Source: an uncultured Oscillibacter sp.
GTDB taxonomy: Bacteria; Bacillota; Clostridia; Oscillospirales; Oscillospiraceae
Assembly (NCBI GenBank): GCA_910586735.1
Contig: CAJUJW010000045.1
Span: forward strand, 1-20,608
Length of the DNA: 20,608 bases
Reading direction: 5' to 3'
Part shown: piece by piece, positions 1 through 8,156 of the stretch
Numbering within the stretch: position 1 is the first letter of the stretch
How the letters are laid out: each line of letters opens with the position of its first letter
Program-made: the position numbers and the translations under genes
Notes under the pieces: model-generated
What the model saw: only the letters and a program-made list of their open reading frames with translations
Told to the model about the DNA's origin: nothing
The model's database searches: none

Positions 1-46
1 TTATCTCCCACTCTGCCTTTTTTGTCAAAAGATTTTAAACAGGCTC

Positions 47-868
47 TTAGGCTTTCTCAAACACATGCACCCGGAAGGAGATCTGAACCGCCAGGGACTC
101 CAGCGCCGCCAGGCGTTCCGCCCCGGCACGGGGGGTCTTCCAGAAGTAGGGCGTCATGCGGAAGAGATTCCGCAGGTCCTCCCGGCTCTCCAGCCGGGCG
201 GTCTCCTCCACCGGGAGGATCTCCCGGTAGCGGAACCCCTCGTAGGGGGTCTCCTTCTCCTCGTTGGGGTAGGGCCGGTCATAGAGGATCTCCTTCATCT
301 CCCACAGGTGCCGGGGGCCGGGGACCACGTACAGGAAGGCCCCGCCGGGCTTCAGCACCCGCCGGAACTCCTCCAGGGCCAGGGGGGAAAAGCAGTTCAG
401 CAGAGCGTCCGCGCAGCCGTCCGTCAGGGGCAGGCGGTAGGAGGAGGCCACGGCGAACTCCGCGCCCCGCTCCCGCCGGGCCGCCGTGCGCAGGGCGAAC
501 TTGGAGATGTCCGTCCCCGCCATCCGGGGCGCTTTCCCGGCGGCCAAGAGGGCCTGATACGCTCCGGCGGTGTAGTACCCCTCCCCGCAGCCCGCGTCCA
601 GAATCACCGGGCGCTCTCCGGGCAGGGTTGAGAGTTGATTACAAATAGTATTTAATAGCGGCTTATAATACCCTCTGGACAGAAAATCCCGGCGGGAGAG
701 CACCATGTCCCGGTCGTCGCCGGGGAGGGCGGAGTGCTTTTGGTTGGGGGGCAGGAGGTGGACGTAGCCCTCCCTGGCGATGTCGAAGCTGTGGCCCCCG
801 GCGCAGCGGTAGGCCCCGGGCCCCCGCTCCAGGGGGGCGGCGCAGAGGGGGCAGCGGAACAGGCTCAT
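47..868 (-). CDS. rlmA: RlmA-type 23S rRNA (guanine-N1)-methyltransferase
   Basis: SAM-dependent methyltransferase of 273 residues, the usual size for the RlmA family, which methylates N1 of G745 or G748 in hairpin 35 of 23S rRNA. The N-terminus carries the family's zinc-binding set C6, C9, C22 and H26, and a SAM-binding motif I, DAGCGEGYYT, lies at residues 91-100. An open frame continues upstream to 1036, but I chose the ATG at 868 because the zinc finger begins there and because this ATG overlaps the stop of the upstream MATE gene (ATGA), implying translational coupling. It is the last gene of a three-gene minus-strand operon. Family members include the macrolide-resistance enzyme TlrB; I cannot tell the G745 type from the G748 type here. 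The pairing with an efflux pump is suggestive but not proof of a drug role. Confidence 0.85.
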   Translation of the reverse strand: MSLFRCPLCAAPLERGPGAYRCAGGHSFDIAREGYVHLLPPNQKHSALPGDDRDMVLSRRDFLSRGYYKPLLNTICNQLSTLPGERPVILDAGCGEGYYTAGAYQALLAAGKAPRMAGTDISKFALRTAARRERGAEFAVASSYRLPLTDGCADALLNCFSPLALEEFRRVLKPGGAFLYVVPGPRHLWEMKEILYDRPYPNEEKETPYEGFRYREILPVEETARLESREDLRNLFRMTPYFWKTPRAGAERLAALESLAVQISFRVHVFEKA

Positions 869-2253
869 GACTCCCCGCCTCCCGTCACGTCGTTGATCCA
901 CCTGCCGCCCCGGAAGCGCCAGAGGCAGAGGGGGACCTTTACCACGTTTTCCAGCTGCATGGCGAAGGCGATGGGCCAGCAGCCCATTTTGAACACCAGG
1001 GCCGCCAGGGCCGTGGCGGGGAGGCACACCGCCCACTGGGGGGCGATGTCCAGCACCGTGGACCAGACCACGTCGCCCCCGGACCGGAGGACGCCGGTGA
1101 TGGCGGAGATGGCGCAGGCGTGGAGGGGGATGGAGGCGAAGCCCATGACGGCCAGGGCCGCGGCGATTTCGGCGGAGAGGCCGAAGAGCTTGAACATGGG
1201 GAAAATCACGGGGATGAACAGCAGAGGCACCAGGGCCAGGGAGAAGAGGGCCAGGCCGGTCCCCACCAGCACGGCGAACCAGAGGAGGGTCCGGCTGAGG
1301 GACATCACCTTGTCCCGGCTCTGGCCCTCGCCGATGGCCTTGCCCACCATCACCGCCGTGGCGGCCCCCAGGCCGAAGCAGACCACCAGGAAGAGGCGGT
1401 TTAAGTTACCCATGACGGCGTTGGCCGCCAGCATCTCCACGGAGTGTTCCGTGTAGCCCAGGATGACGGTGAGCAGGGAGTTCCCCAGGCCCCAGACGGT
1501 TTCGTTCAGCACCACCGGGGAGGCGTACTTGACAAAGCGGCGGGTCATGTCCCAGCCTGGGCGGAAGAAGAGACCCAGGTACAGGGGAACGGTCCGGCTT
1601 CTGAGGGCGCAGACGGCGCAGATGAGGAACTCGCTGATCCGGGCCAGCAGGGTGGCGATGGCGGCCCCGGCCACCCCCAGGGCGGGGAAGCCCCACTTGC
1701 CGAAGATCAGCAGGTAGTTCAGCCCCGTGTTCAGGATGGTGGAGAAGCCGAAGAGCTTCATGCCGAAAGCGGGGTTCTCCACGCTGCGCTGGACGCTGAC
1801 GTAGAGGGAGGAGAGCATGTTGAAGACGTAGGAAAAGCCGATGACCCGGAGGTAGGGCCCTCCCAGGACGCTGAGCTCGTGCTTGTTGGAGAGCAGGTCC
1901 ATGACGCTGACCGGAGAGACGGCGAAGACCGCCGCCAGGGGCAGAGTGATGGCCGTGCCGATGAGGGAGGCCACCCCCAGGGCCCGGCTGAGGCTTCGCT
2001 CGTCCCCCTTGCCCCAGTATTGGCTCACCAGAATGCCCAGGCCGCTCTGGAAGCCGAAGACGATGCTGATGAGCAGGAACACCGGGACGTTGGCGGTGGT
2101 GACGGCGGCCATCTCGGCGTTCCCCAGGCGGGAGACCATAAAGGTGTCGATAAGTCCCAGGGAAAAGGTGATGAGGTTTTGCAGAATCATGGGGAGGGAG
2201 AGCTTGAAGAGACGCTTGTAAAAGCCGGGCTCCCGGCGGAGGAAAGTGAACAT
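865..2253 (-). CDS. MATE family efflux transporter
   Basis: Integral membrane antiporter of 462 residues, full length for the MATE (multidrug and toxic compound extrusion) family, which exports cationic drugs or metabolites using Na+ or H+ gradients. The N-terminal region FKLSLPMILQNLITF and the GNAEMAAVTTAN and SQYWGKGD segments are typical of the first MATE half, and many hydrophobic segments compatible with 12 membrane helices follow. The ATG at 2253 has an AAAGGAG site just upstream. It begins 30 bases after the cysteine desulfurase stop and its own stop overlaps the rlmA start, so all three are probably one transcript. The substrate cannot be read from sequence. It is clearly different from the second MATE gene at 10154, with typical high-GC host codon use. 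Confidence 0.9.
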   Translation of the reverse strand: MFTFLRREPGFYKRLFKLSLPMILQNLITFSLGLIDTFMVSRLGNAEMAAVTTANVPVFLLISIVFGFQSGLGILVSQYWGKGDERSLSRALGVASLIGTAITLPLAAVFAVSPVSVMDLLSNKHELSVLGGPYLRVIGFSYVFNMLSSLYVSVQRSVENPAFGMKLFGFSTILNTGLNYLLIFGKWGFPALGVAGAAIATLLARISEFLICAVCALRSRTVPLYLGLFFRPGWDMTRRFVKYASPVVLNETVWGLGNSLLTVILGYTEHSVEMLAANAVMGNLNRLFLVVCFGLGAATAVMVGKAIGEGQSRDKVMSLSRTLLWFAVLVGTGLALFSLALVPLLFIPVIFPMFKLFGLSAEIAAALAVMGFASIPLHACAISAITGVLRSGGDVVWSTVLDIAPQWAVCLPATALAALVFKMGCWPIAFAMQLENVVKVPLCLWRFRGGRWINDVTGGGES

Positions 2254-2283
2254 AAGGCTCCTTTATATATCGATCATATCAGG

Positions 2284-3423
2284 TTACAGCATGGGCATTC
2301 GCGTGTCGTGGTGCCGCCGGAGGGCGTCCACGCAGGCGTCGATCTCCGCCTCGGTGGTCTCCGGGCCGAAGCTCAGGCGGATGACCCCGGCGGAGACCCG
2401 CTTGGGCAGTTTCAGGGCCGCCACCACGTGGCTGGGCTTGCCCTGGTGGCAGGCGGAACCGGCGGAGACGCAGATGCCCTGGGCCCCCAGGTCGTTGACG
2501 ATGTTCTGACTGGGCCAGCCCGCCAGGGACAGGGCCAGAATGTGGGGGGCCGTGTGGTCGGAGACGCCGCCCAGCACCGTCAGGTCCGGGAAGTCCAGGA
2601 GGCGCTCCAGGGCGTGGGTCCGGAGGCCCGCCAGATGGCCCTGGATTTCCGCGCGGCGCTCCAGGCGCAGTTCCGCCGCCTTGGCGAAGCCCGCCATCTG
2701 GGCCGTGGCCTCGGTGCCGGAGCGGAGGCCGCGCTCCTGGCCGCCGCCCGCCAGCAGGGGGCGGGGGTTCTTCACCCTGGGGCCGATGTACAGGGCCCCG
2801 ATGCCCTTGGGGCCGCCGATTTTGTGGGCGGAGACGGTGACGAAGTCCGCCCCCAGGGTCCGGGCGGAGAACATTCCCCCCAGGCCCTGGACCGCGTCGG
2901 TGTGGAGCAGGGTTTTGGGGTTCCGCTGGGCCAGGCCCTGGGCGATGGGCTTGACAGGGTAGCGGGTTCCCAGCTCGTTGTTTACCAGCATGACGGACAC
3001 CGCCGCCGTGTCGGGCCGGACGGCCTCCAGCACCCGCTCCGCCGGGATGCCGCCGTCCTGGTCCGGGGCGATGTACGTCACCTCATAGCCGTCCCGCTCC
3101 AGCCATTTGCAGCACTCCAGAACGGCGCTGTGCTCCACCGCCGTGGTGACAATGTGCTTTCCAACGTGCCGGTTCTGCCAGGCGGCGGCCCGGAGGGCCC
3201 AGTTGTCCCCCTCGGTGCCGCAGGAGGTGAAGTACAGCCCCTCCGCCGGGCAGTCCAGCAGGGCGGCGACGCTTGCCCGCCAGCCCTCCACCCGCTTTTT
3301 CATCTCCAGGCCCGCCGGGTACTGGGCGCTGGGGTTGCCGCAGTCTTGGGTCAGGACCTCATACATGGCGTCCGCCACGGCGGGGGGGAGCGGGGCGGTG
3401 GCGGCGTGGTCCAGATAGATCAT
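2284..3423 (-). CDS. Cysteine desulfurase (NifS/IscS family)
   Basis: PLP-dependent enzyme of 379 residues that removes sulfur from L-cysteine to form a protein persulfide for Fe-S clusters or thio-modified tRNA. The N-terminus MIYLDHAATAPLPP is the family signature, H98 stacks on PLP, the Schiff-base lysine is K201 in SAHKIGGPKG, and the sulfur-accepting cysteine is C325 in SAGSACHQG. The ATG at 3423 follows AAAGGAG at good spacing. It is the first gene of the minus-strand operon and lies opposite mtaB, whose enzyme needs Fe-S clusters and sulfur. Whether this is the housekeeping IscS, or a specialised NifS-like enzyme serving tRNA modification, cannot be decided: no IscU, IscR or ThiI gene is beside it. 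Confidence 0.92.
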   Translation of the reverse strand: MIYLDHAATAPLPPAVADAMYEVLTQDCGNPSAQYPAGLEMKKRVEGWRASVAALLDCPAEGLYFTSCGTEGDNWALRAAAWQNRHVGKHIVTTAVEHSAVLECCKWLERDGYEVTYIAPDQDGGIPAERVLEAVRPDTAAVSVMLVNNELGTRYPVKPIAQGLAQRNPKTLLHTDAVQGLGGMFSARTLGADFVTVSAHKIGGPKGIGALYIGPRVKNPRPLLAGGGQERGLRSGTEATAQMAGFAKAAELRLERRAEIQGHLAGLRTHALERLLDFPDLTVLGGVSDHTAPHILALSLAGWPSQNIVNDLGAQGICVSAGSACHQGKPSHVVAALKLPKRVSAGVIRLSFGPETTEAEIDACVDALRRHHDTRMPML

Positions 3424-3448
3424 ATGAAAAACTCCTTTCAGTGGGGGC

Positions 3449-3477
3449 TTGCCCCGGAGGGGGATTCCAAGTATAAT
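3449..3477 (+). promoter_or_regulatory. Probable sigma-A promoter for mtaB-yfbR
   Basis: TTGCCC at 3449-3454, a 17-base spacer and a perfect TATAAT at 3472-3477 upstream of mtaB. The predicted start near 3484 abuts that of the opposing promoter. Confidence 0.6.
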
Positions 3478-3491
3478 GGGGAGGCATACGT

Positions 3492-3520
3492 ATTATATCG
3501 GCAAATATCGGAAAGCGCAA
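3492..3520 (-). promoter_or_regulatory. Probable sigma-A promoter for the cysteine desulfurase-MATE-rlmA operon
   Basis: On the minus strand, TTGCGC (3520-3515), a 17-base spacer and a perfect TATAAT (3497-3492). It faces the mtaB promoter, so each polymerase would read through the other's promoter. Confidence 0.55.
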
Positions 3521-3537
3521 GGAGAATCTGAGCATCT

Positions 3538-4851
3538 ATGAAAGTCGCAATCTACACCCTTGGCTGCAAGGTCAACCAGTACGAAACCCAGGCCATGGAG
3601 CAGGAGCTCCGGGCCCGCGGGCACGAAATCGTCCCCTTCAGCCAGGAGGCGGACGCCTATGTCGTAAACACCTGTTCCGTCACCGCCGCCAGCGACCAGA
3701 AGTCCCGGCAGGCCGTCCACCGGGTCCGCCGGGAACGCCCCGGCGCCGTGGTGGCCGTGTGCGGCTGCTATTCCCAGACCCACGCCGCCGAGGCCCGGAA
3801 GCTGGGGGCCGACGTGCTGGGGGGGGCCGGGGACCGGATGGGCTTTTTGTCTCTGCTGGAGCGGGCCGTCTGGGAGCGGGCCGCCTCCGGCGGCCGCAGC
3901 GCCCCCCTGGAGGCCGTGGACCCGCCCTTCAAGCGGAGGCACTTTGAATGGCTTCCCGCCGGGGGGCTGGAGGGCCGCACCAGGGCCCTTTTAAAGGTGG
4001 AGGACGGCTGCTCCAACTTCTGCTCCTACTGCATCATCCCCTACGCCCGGGGCCCGGTGCGTTCCCTGCCCATGGGGGAGGCGGCGGTCCAGGCCCTGGA
4101 GCTGAAAAACCAGGGCTACCAGGAGATTGTGCTGACGGGCATCGAAATTTCCTCCTGGGGCCGGGACCTCTGCCAGGGAACCGCCCTCATTGATCTGCTG
4201 GAGGCCGTCAGCGCCGCCGTGCCGGGGGTCCGCCTCCGCCTGGGCAGCCTGGAGCCCCGGACCGTTACGGAGGAGTTTTGCGAGCGGGCGGCGGCGCTGC
4301 CGGACCTGTGCCCCCAATTTCACCTGTCCCTCCAGAGCGGGTGCGACGCCACCTTAAAGCGCATGCGGCGCAAATACGGCACCGCCCGGTTCCTCCAGTC
4401 CGTGGAGCTTTTGAACCGGCACTTCCGCCGCCCCGCCGTCACCACGGACCTGATCACCGGCTTCCCCGGGGAGACGGAGGCGGAGTTTGCGGAGACCCTG
4501 GCCTTTATCCGCCGGTGCGGCTTCGCCAGAATGCACGTCTTCCCCTACTCCGAGCGCCCCGGCACCCCGGCGGCGGACATGGAGCAGGTGCCCAAAAGCC
4601 TGCGGGCGGACCGGGCCCGCCGGGCGGCGGAGGCCGCCGCGGACATGCGCCGGGCCTACTTGGAGGGCTGCGTGGGAGAGACTTACGACGTGCTCTTTGA
4701 GCAGCCCAACCGGGAGGCGGGGTTCTTCCTGGGCCACGCCCCCAACTACGCGGAGGTCCTGGTCAAGGGGGAGGACCTGCACAACCGGGTCCGTCCCGTA
4801 CATGTCACCCGGACGGACGGAGAGGCCCTGTTCGGAGAACTGGAGGAGTGA
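3538..4851 (+). CDS. mtaB: tRNA t6A37 methylthiotransferase MtaB
   Basis: Radical-SAM methylthiotransferase of 437 residues that converts t6A37 to ms2t6A37 in ANN-decoding tRNAs. The opening YTLGCKVNQYETQAME is characteristic of the MtaB branch of the MiaB family. N-terminal cluster cysteines are C10, C46 and probably C77; the radical-SAM CxxxCxxC is C158, C162, C165 in GCSNFCSYC. A C-terminal TRAM-like region follows, ending around LVKGEDLHNRVRPVHVT. The start is fixed by an in-frame TGA at 3529. The AAGGAG is about 13 bases from the ATG, longer than usual, which may weaken initiation. It is followed after 4 bases by yfbR. The divergent cysteine desulfurase could supply sulfur or Fe-S clusters, which is inference from proximity. 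Confidence 0.93.
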   Translation: MKVAIYTLGCKVNQYETQAMEQELRARGHEIVPFSQEADAYVVNTCSVTAASDQKSRQAVHRVRRERPGAVVAVCGCYSQTHAAEARKLGADVLGGAGDRMGFLSLLERAVWERAASGGRSAPLEAVDPPFKRRHFEWLPAGGLEGRTRALLKVEDGCSNFCSYCIIPYARGPVRSLPMGEAAVQALELKNQGYQEIVLTGIEISSWGRDLCQGTALIDLLEAVSAAVPGVRLRLGSLEPRTVTEEFCERAAALPDLCPQFHLSLQSGCDATLKRMRRKYGTARFLQSVELLNRHFRRPAVTTDLITGFPGETEAEFAETLAFIRRCGFARMHVFPYSERPGTPAADMEQVPKSLRADRARRAAEAAADMRRAYLEGCVGETYDVLFEQPNREAGFFLGHAPNYAEVLVKGEDLHNRVRPVHVTRTDGEALFGELEE

Positions 4852-4855
4852 GGAT

Positions 4856-5431
4856 ATGAGGAGCCACTTTTTCGCCTACGTCTCCCGGATGCGGTTCATT
4901 CAGCGCTGGGCGCTGATGCGCAACACCGTCCCGGAGAACGTCCAGGAGCACAGCCACCAGGCCGCCGTCCTGGCCCACGCCCTGGCGGTGATCCGAAACG
5001 AGAAGTTCGGGGGGAACGTGGACCCCGGAGCGGTGGCGGCGGCGGCGCTGTACCACGACGCCAGCGAGATTTTGACCGGGGACATGCCCACGCCCATCAA
5101 GTATCTGAACTCCTCCATCCAGAGCGCCTATAAGGACGTGGAGGACGTGGCGGAGAAGAAGCTGCTGGCCATGCTGCCCCAGGAGCTCCAGGGGGCCTAC
5201 GCGCCCCTGCTGACCCAGGTGGACCCGGAGGTGGAGCGGTTGGTGAAGGCGGCGGACAAGCTGTCCGCCTACATCAAGTGCGTGGAGGAGCTGAAGGCGG
5301 GGAACAACGAGTTCCGGGACGCCGCCGCCCAGACCCGCCGGGCCCTGGAGAACTACGGCCTGCCGGAGGTGGAATACTTCCTGGAGACGTTTCTGGAGAG
5401 CTTTTCCCTAACGCTGGACGAGCTGAAATAA
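4856..5431 (+). CDS. yfbR: 5'-deoxynucleotidase, HD family (YfbR-like)
   Basis: Cytosolic HD-domain phosphohydrolase of 191 residues that dephosphorylates deoxynucleoside 5'-monophosphates. It closely follows E. coli YfbR as I recall it: MRSHFFAYVSRMRFIQRW at the start, the specificity residues R17-W18, metal ligands H32 (EHS), H67-D68 (YHDASE) and the later D in KAADKLSAYIKC, plus the E71 and D76 region (EILTGDMPTP). The ATG at 4856 was chosen over the upstream open frame because the homology begins there and GGAGG lies just before it, overlapping the mtaB stop region. The 4-base gap to mtaB argues for a shared transcript and coupled translation. The link between the two functions is not obvious beyond nucleotide and tRNA housekeeping. 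Confidence 0.9.
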   Translation: MRSHFFAYVSRMRFIQRWALMRNTVPENVQEHSHQAAVLAHALAVIRNEKFGGNVDPGAVAAAALYHDASEILTGDMPTPIKYLNSSIQSAYKDVEDVAEKKLLAMLPQELQGAYAPLLTQVDPEVERLVKAADKLSAYIKCVEELKAGNNEFRDAAAQTRRALENYGLPEVEYFLETFLESFSLTLDELK

Positions 5432-5437
5432 TTTGAC

Positions 5438-5461
5438 GGGGCGGGAACTTTTTCCCGCCCC
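5438..5461 (+). terminator. Stem-loop after yfbR, possible terminator
   Basis: Perfect 10-bp stem (5438-5447 with 5452-5461) closing a CTTT loop, 6 bases after the yfbR stop. No T-tract follows, so it may be a weak terminator or a processing/stability hairpin. Confidence 0.45.
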
Positions 5462-5502
5462 CCGCCGTCTAAAGGGACAACCTGATATTTGGAGGGATCA
5501 CC

Positions 5503-7674
5503 ATGAAACGACTGCTTTCCCTGGCCCTGTCCGCCGCCCTGCTGGCGGCGCTGACCCTGCCCGCCTCCGCCGCCGGGGACTCCCAGGACGCCCGCCTCGC
5601 CAAGGTCACCGCCCTGGTGAAGGGGGCATTGAACCTGGACACGGAGGTCTACGAGACCTTCCACGGCAGCCTGGACCAGGACCTGGCCCCCCTGTGGAAC
5701 CTGAGATGGGAGTCCGAGACCCGCTCCCTCTCCGTCTCCGCCCTGGAGGACGGCGCCGTCGTCAGCCTCTCCCGGTGGGAGCAAGACCCCAACCCCATTT
5801 CCCGGGATTCCTTCCCCTCTTTCCCGGAGAAGACCGCCGCGGCGGACCGGGAAATCGCGGAGGACTTCCTCTCCCGTGTCCTCCGGGACGGGGAGACCGT
5901 GGAGCTGGGGGCGGAGGAGAGCGGCCTCCTCTCCCTGGGGGACTCCGGCAGCGGCTGGTCCGGCACTGTCCGGCTGAACGGCCTGCCCTCTTCTTTGAAC
6001 TACTCCATCCGGGTGGAGAACGGCCTGGTGGACTTCTTCCACCGGGACGTGCCGGAGACCGCCGTGGTGGGCGGCGTGCCCTCCCCGGACGCCTCCGCCT
6101 CCAGGGACAAGGCGGAGGTCAACCTGAAAAACACCCTGGAGTTAAATCTGGAGTACGTCTTTGAGACCTCCGGCGCGTCCAGGGCCGTCCTGCGCTACGT
6201 GCCGGGACCGGCCCACGAGTTCCTGGTGGACGCCAAAACCGACGAGTTCCTGGACCTGACGGAATTGAGGGAAAAGCTGGGGACCGAAGCCCCCAGAAAC
6301 GCCAAGCTTGCCACCACCGCCGGAAGCGCCGAGGACGCCGCGGCGGAGGAGGACGGCGGGCTCACCCTGGCGGAGCTGGAGGGCGTGCAGAAGCTGGAGG
6401 GCGTGCTGCCCTATGAGGAGCTGGACAAAACCCTCCGGGCTGAGAGCGCTTACGGCCTGGGGGGCTACGCCCTGGCCTCTTACGTCTACAACCCCTATAC
6501 CAATGACGGCGGAAAATCCGGCGTGGACTGTGAGCTGCGCTATACCAAAAACGAGGGCAAGGACCGCCTCCGGCGGAACATCACCGTGGACGCCAAAACC
6601 GGCGAGGTCCGGGCCGTGTGGTCCAGCGCCCCCTATGGCCGGGGGGCCGGGCTCACCCAGGACCAGGCCAAAGAAAAGGCCGAGGCGTATCTGAAAGCCC
6701 TCTGCCCGGACCGGGACCTGGCGCTCTACCATGCCGCGGAGGACCAGGCCGTGCCCCTGAAGGACATGCGGGACCCCTCTTACCGCTTCTGCTTTGTCCG
6801 GCAGGAGAACGGGATTCCCTTCCCCGCCAACCTCTACGATGTCTCTATCGACGCCGCCGACGGGGCCGTCTACGGCCTCTCCGTCACCTGGTCCGAGGAC
6901 GTGACCTTCCAGGACCCCAAGGGCGTGATTTTCGCCGAGACGGCCCTGGAGACCTGGAGGGGGACCTATGAGACCGTTCTGGCCTATCGGAACGTGCCCC
7001 GGAAGCTCAGCAAGGCCGACCCGGTTCAGGCCAAGCTCCTGGAGCAGGGCATGGAGTATTACTACGGCCTCCGCCTGACCTACGGCCTGGAGCGGGAGGA
7101 AGCCTATGAGGGCGTGGACGCCCGGACCGGGGAGCTGGTGCGGGACGCCAGGGGCGGCGGCCGGGAGCCCCTGGCCTACACGGACCTGGGGGGCAGCCCC
7201 GCCAAGGCGGACATTGAGAAGCTGGCGGCCTACGGCGTGGGCTTCCGGTCGGACAAATTCCGCCCCGGCAGGACCGTCACCCAGTGGGACCTGGTGGCCC
7301 TGGCCTACAGCCTCCAGGGTTCCGCCCTGAACCCCGACGGCGCTTTGGACAAGGAGGAGCGGGAGAGCGCGTATTTCGCCGCCTACCGCCTGGGCCTCCT
7401 CCGCCGGCCGGAGCGGAACGACGGCGCGGCCCTCACCCGGGGGGACCTGGTGCGGATGCTGCTGAACGCCGCCGGGTACGGCCCCGCCGCCCGATTGGGG
7501 GGCATCTTCCACTGTGACTACGCCGACAAGGACTCCATCCCCCAGGAGGACCTGGGCTACGCCGCCATGGCCCAGGCCCTGGGACTGGCCTCCGGCGCCT
7601 ACGCCGGGGAGAAGGCCGCCAGCCGGGGCGACGCGGCCTCCATGCTCTGCCGTCTGCTGGAGCGGGTGGTATAA
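5503..7674 (+). CDS. Secreted YcdB/YcdC-repeat protein with C-terminal SLH domains
   Basis: Exported protein of 723 residues. A signal peptide (MKRLLSLALSAALLAALTLP, cleavage near ASAAG, residues 22-25) is followed by a long region resembling the YcdB/YcdC repeated domain of Firmicutes. It has recurring units of the type 'DAKTGE' plus aromatic/charged strands around residues 240, 365 and 540 (VDAKTDEFL, VDAKTGEVRAV, VDARTGELV). From about residue 557 the sequence has SLH-like units (KADIEKLAAYGVGF, KFRPGRTVTQWDLVALAY, LTRGDLVRMLLNAAGY, AASRGDAASMLCRLLE), which would anchor it to wall polysaccharide. GGAGG sits 7 bases before the ATG. It is probably monocistronic, ending in a strong terminator. 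The biochemical function is unknown; an inhibitory-propeptide-like (PepSY-like) role is only a guess. Confidence 0.75.
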   Translation: MKRLLSLALSAALLAALTLPASAAGDSQDARLAKVTALVKGALNLDTEVYETFHGSLDQDLAPLWNLRWESETRSLSVSALEDGAVVSLSRWEQDPNPISRDSFPSFPEKTAAADREIAEDFLSRVLRDGETVELGAEESGLLSLGDSGSGWSGTVRLNGLPSSLNYSIRVENGLVDFFHRDVPETAVVGGVPSPDASASRDKAEVNLKNTLELNLEYVFETSGASRAVLRYVPGPAHEFLVDAKTDEFLDLTELREKLGTEAPRNAKLATTAGSAEDAAAEEDGGLTLAELEGVQKLEGVLPYEELDKTLRAESAYGLGGYALASYVYNPYTNDGGKSGVDCELRYTKNEGKDRLRRNITVDAKTGEVRAVWSSAPYGRGAGLTQDQAKEKAEAYLKALCPDRDLALYHAAEDQAVPLKDMRDPSYRFCFVRQENGIPFPANLYDVSIDAADGAVYGLSVTWSEDVTFQDPKGVIFAETALETWRGTYETVLAYRNVPRKLSKADPVQAKLLEQGMEYYYGLRLTYGLEREEAYEGVDARTGELVRDARGGGREPLAYTDLGGSPAKADIEKLAAYGVGFRSDKFRPGRTVTQWDLVALAYSLQGSALNPDGALDKEERESAYFAAYRLGLLRRPERNDGAALTRGDLVRMLLNAAGYGPAARLGGIFHCDYADKDSIPQEDLGYAAMAQALGLASGAYAGEKAASRGDAASMLCRLLERVV

Positions 7675-7678
7675 GCGC

Positions 7679-7713
7679 AAAAAAAGAGACTGCCGAAGGG
7701 CAGTCTCTTTTTT
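7679..7713. terminator. Bidirectional intrinsic terminator
   Basis: Stem GAGACTGCC (7686-7694) with GGCAGTCTC (7699-7707), GAAG tetraloop, flanked by a run of A on the left and six T on the right. It serves both the SLH gene (plus) and the HPr-like gene (minus), which end on either side. Confidence 0.9.
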
Positions 7714-7716
7714 CCC

Positions 7717-7965
7717 TTATGTCGCCGCCAGAATGCCCGACAGGGCCTCCAGGGCCTCCCCGGCGTCGGGGCCCTCGGCGTTCAGCGCGATCTCGCCGTG
7801 GTCCCGCATGAGGGAGAGGAAGCCCAGGAGACTTTTGGCGTTGATGCAGTGCCCGCCGCGGGAAATGGTGATTTGACTGGTGAAGCCGCTGGCCGTCTTG
7901 ATGAAGCTGGTCGCCACCTGATCCAGCTGCTCTTCCGGGATGTGTACGACTGCCGTACGATTCAT
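7717..7965 (-). CDS. HPr-like protein lacking the catalytic histidine
   Basis: Small cytosolic protein of 82 residues with the HPr/PtsH fold pattern: TASGFTSQITI, then the regulatory-serine segment NAKSLLGFLSL (S45, equivalent to HPr Ser46) and the C-terminal AEGPDAGEALEAL. In HPr the phosphorylatable His15 lies in GIHARPA; here that stretch is QLDQVA, so Leu14 replaces His15 and Gln16 replaces Arg17. It therefore cannot accept phosphate from Enzyme I in the normal way, like Bacillus Crh (Gln15), and a regulatory role through Ser45 is plausible. The frame is open upstream to 8079, but the ATG at 7965 has GGAG 7 bases before it and matches HPr length. It is a lone gene with its own extended -10 promoter. 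No HPr kinase or PTS gene is nearby. Confidence 0.8.
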   Translation of the reverse strand: MNRTAVVHIPEEQLDQVATSFIKTASGFTSQITISRGGHCINAKSLLGFLSLMRDHGEIALNAEGPDAGEALEALSGILAAT

Positions 7966-8000
7966 TTGCCCACTCCGTTCCCTTAGAAATAGATAGAGCA

Positions 8001-8009
8001 AGTATAGCA
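8001..8009 (-). promoter_or_regulatory. Extended -10 promoter of the HPr-like gene
   Basis: Minus-strand TGC immediately before TATACT (TATACT at 8006-8001), about 36 bases upstream of the start codon. No good -35 at 17 bases, typical of extended -10 promoters. Confidence 0.5.
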
Positions 8010-8111
8010 CGGTTCTTGTCCCAAGGGAATTTTTATTAAAGAAATTTTGTGGCACAAACCACATTTTCGTCGCCTCCACAGAAAATTGACGGCCCCGCGC
8101 CGCCGAAATTG

Positions 8112-8124
8112 TAAGAAATTCTTA
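8112..8124. promoter_or_regulatory. Short palindrome between divergent genes, possible operator
   Basis: TAAGAA-A-TTCTTA is a perfect 6-1-6 inverted repeat in the AT-rich gap between the HPr-like gene and the S41 lipoprotein gene. It could be a repressor site; no known operator matches. Confidence 0.2.
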
Positions 8125-8156
8125 AGGGTTTTGTCAAGCCGTTCGTAAGATTTTCC

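Noticed and set aside
1..46. Possible terminator or gene end left of rlmA
   Set aside because: Only short AT-rich sequence with a T-run is visible; no stem could be supported before the window edge.
869..1036. 56-residue N-terminal extension of the rlmA frame
   Set aside because: It overlaps the MATE coding region, lacks family similarity, and the coupled ATG at 868 begins at the zinc finger.
1444..3531. 695-residue plus-strand ORF opposite the cysteine desulfurase and MATE genes
   Set aside because: Long antisense frames are common in GC-rich coding DNA; the composition is G/Q/H/E-biased with no domain, and the minus-strand genes are clear family members.
6142..7680. 512-residue minus-strand ORF opposite the SLH protein gene
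   Set aside because: Low-complexity shadow frame; the plus strand has a signal peptide, SLH units and a ribosome binding site.
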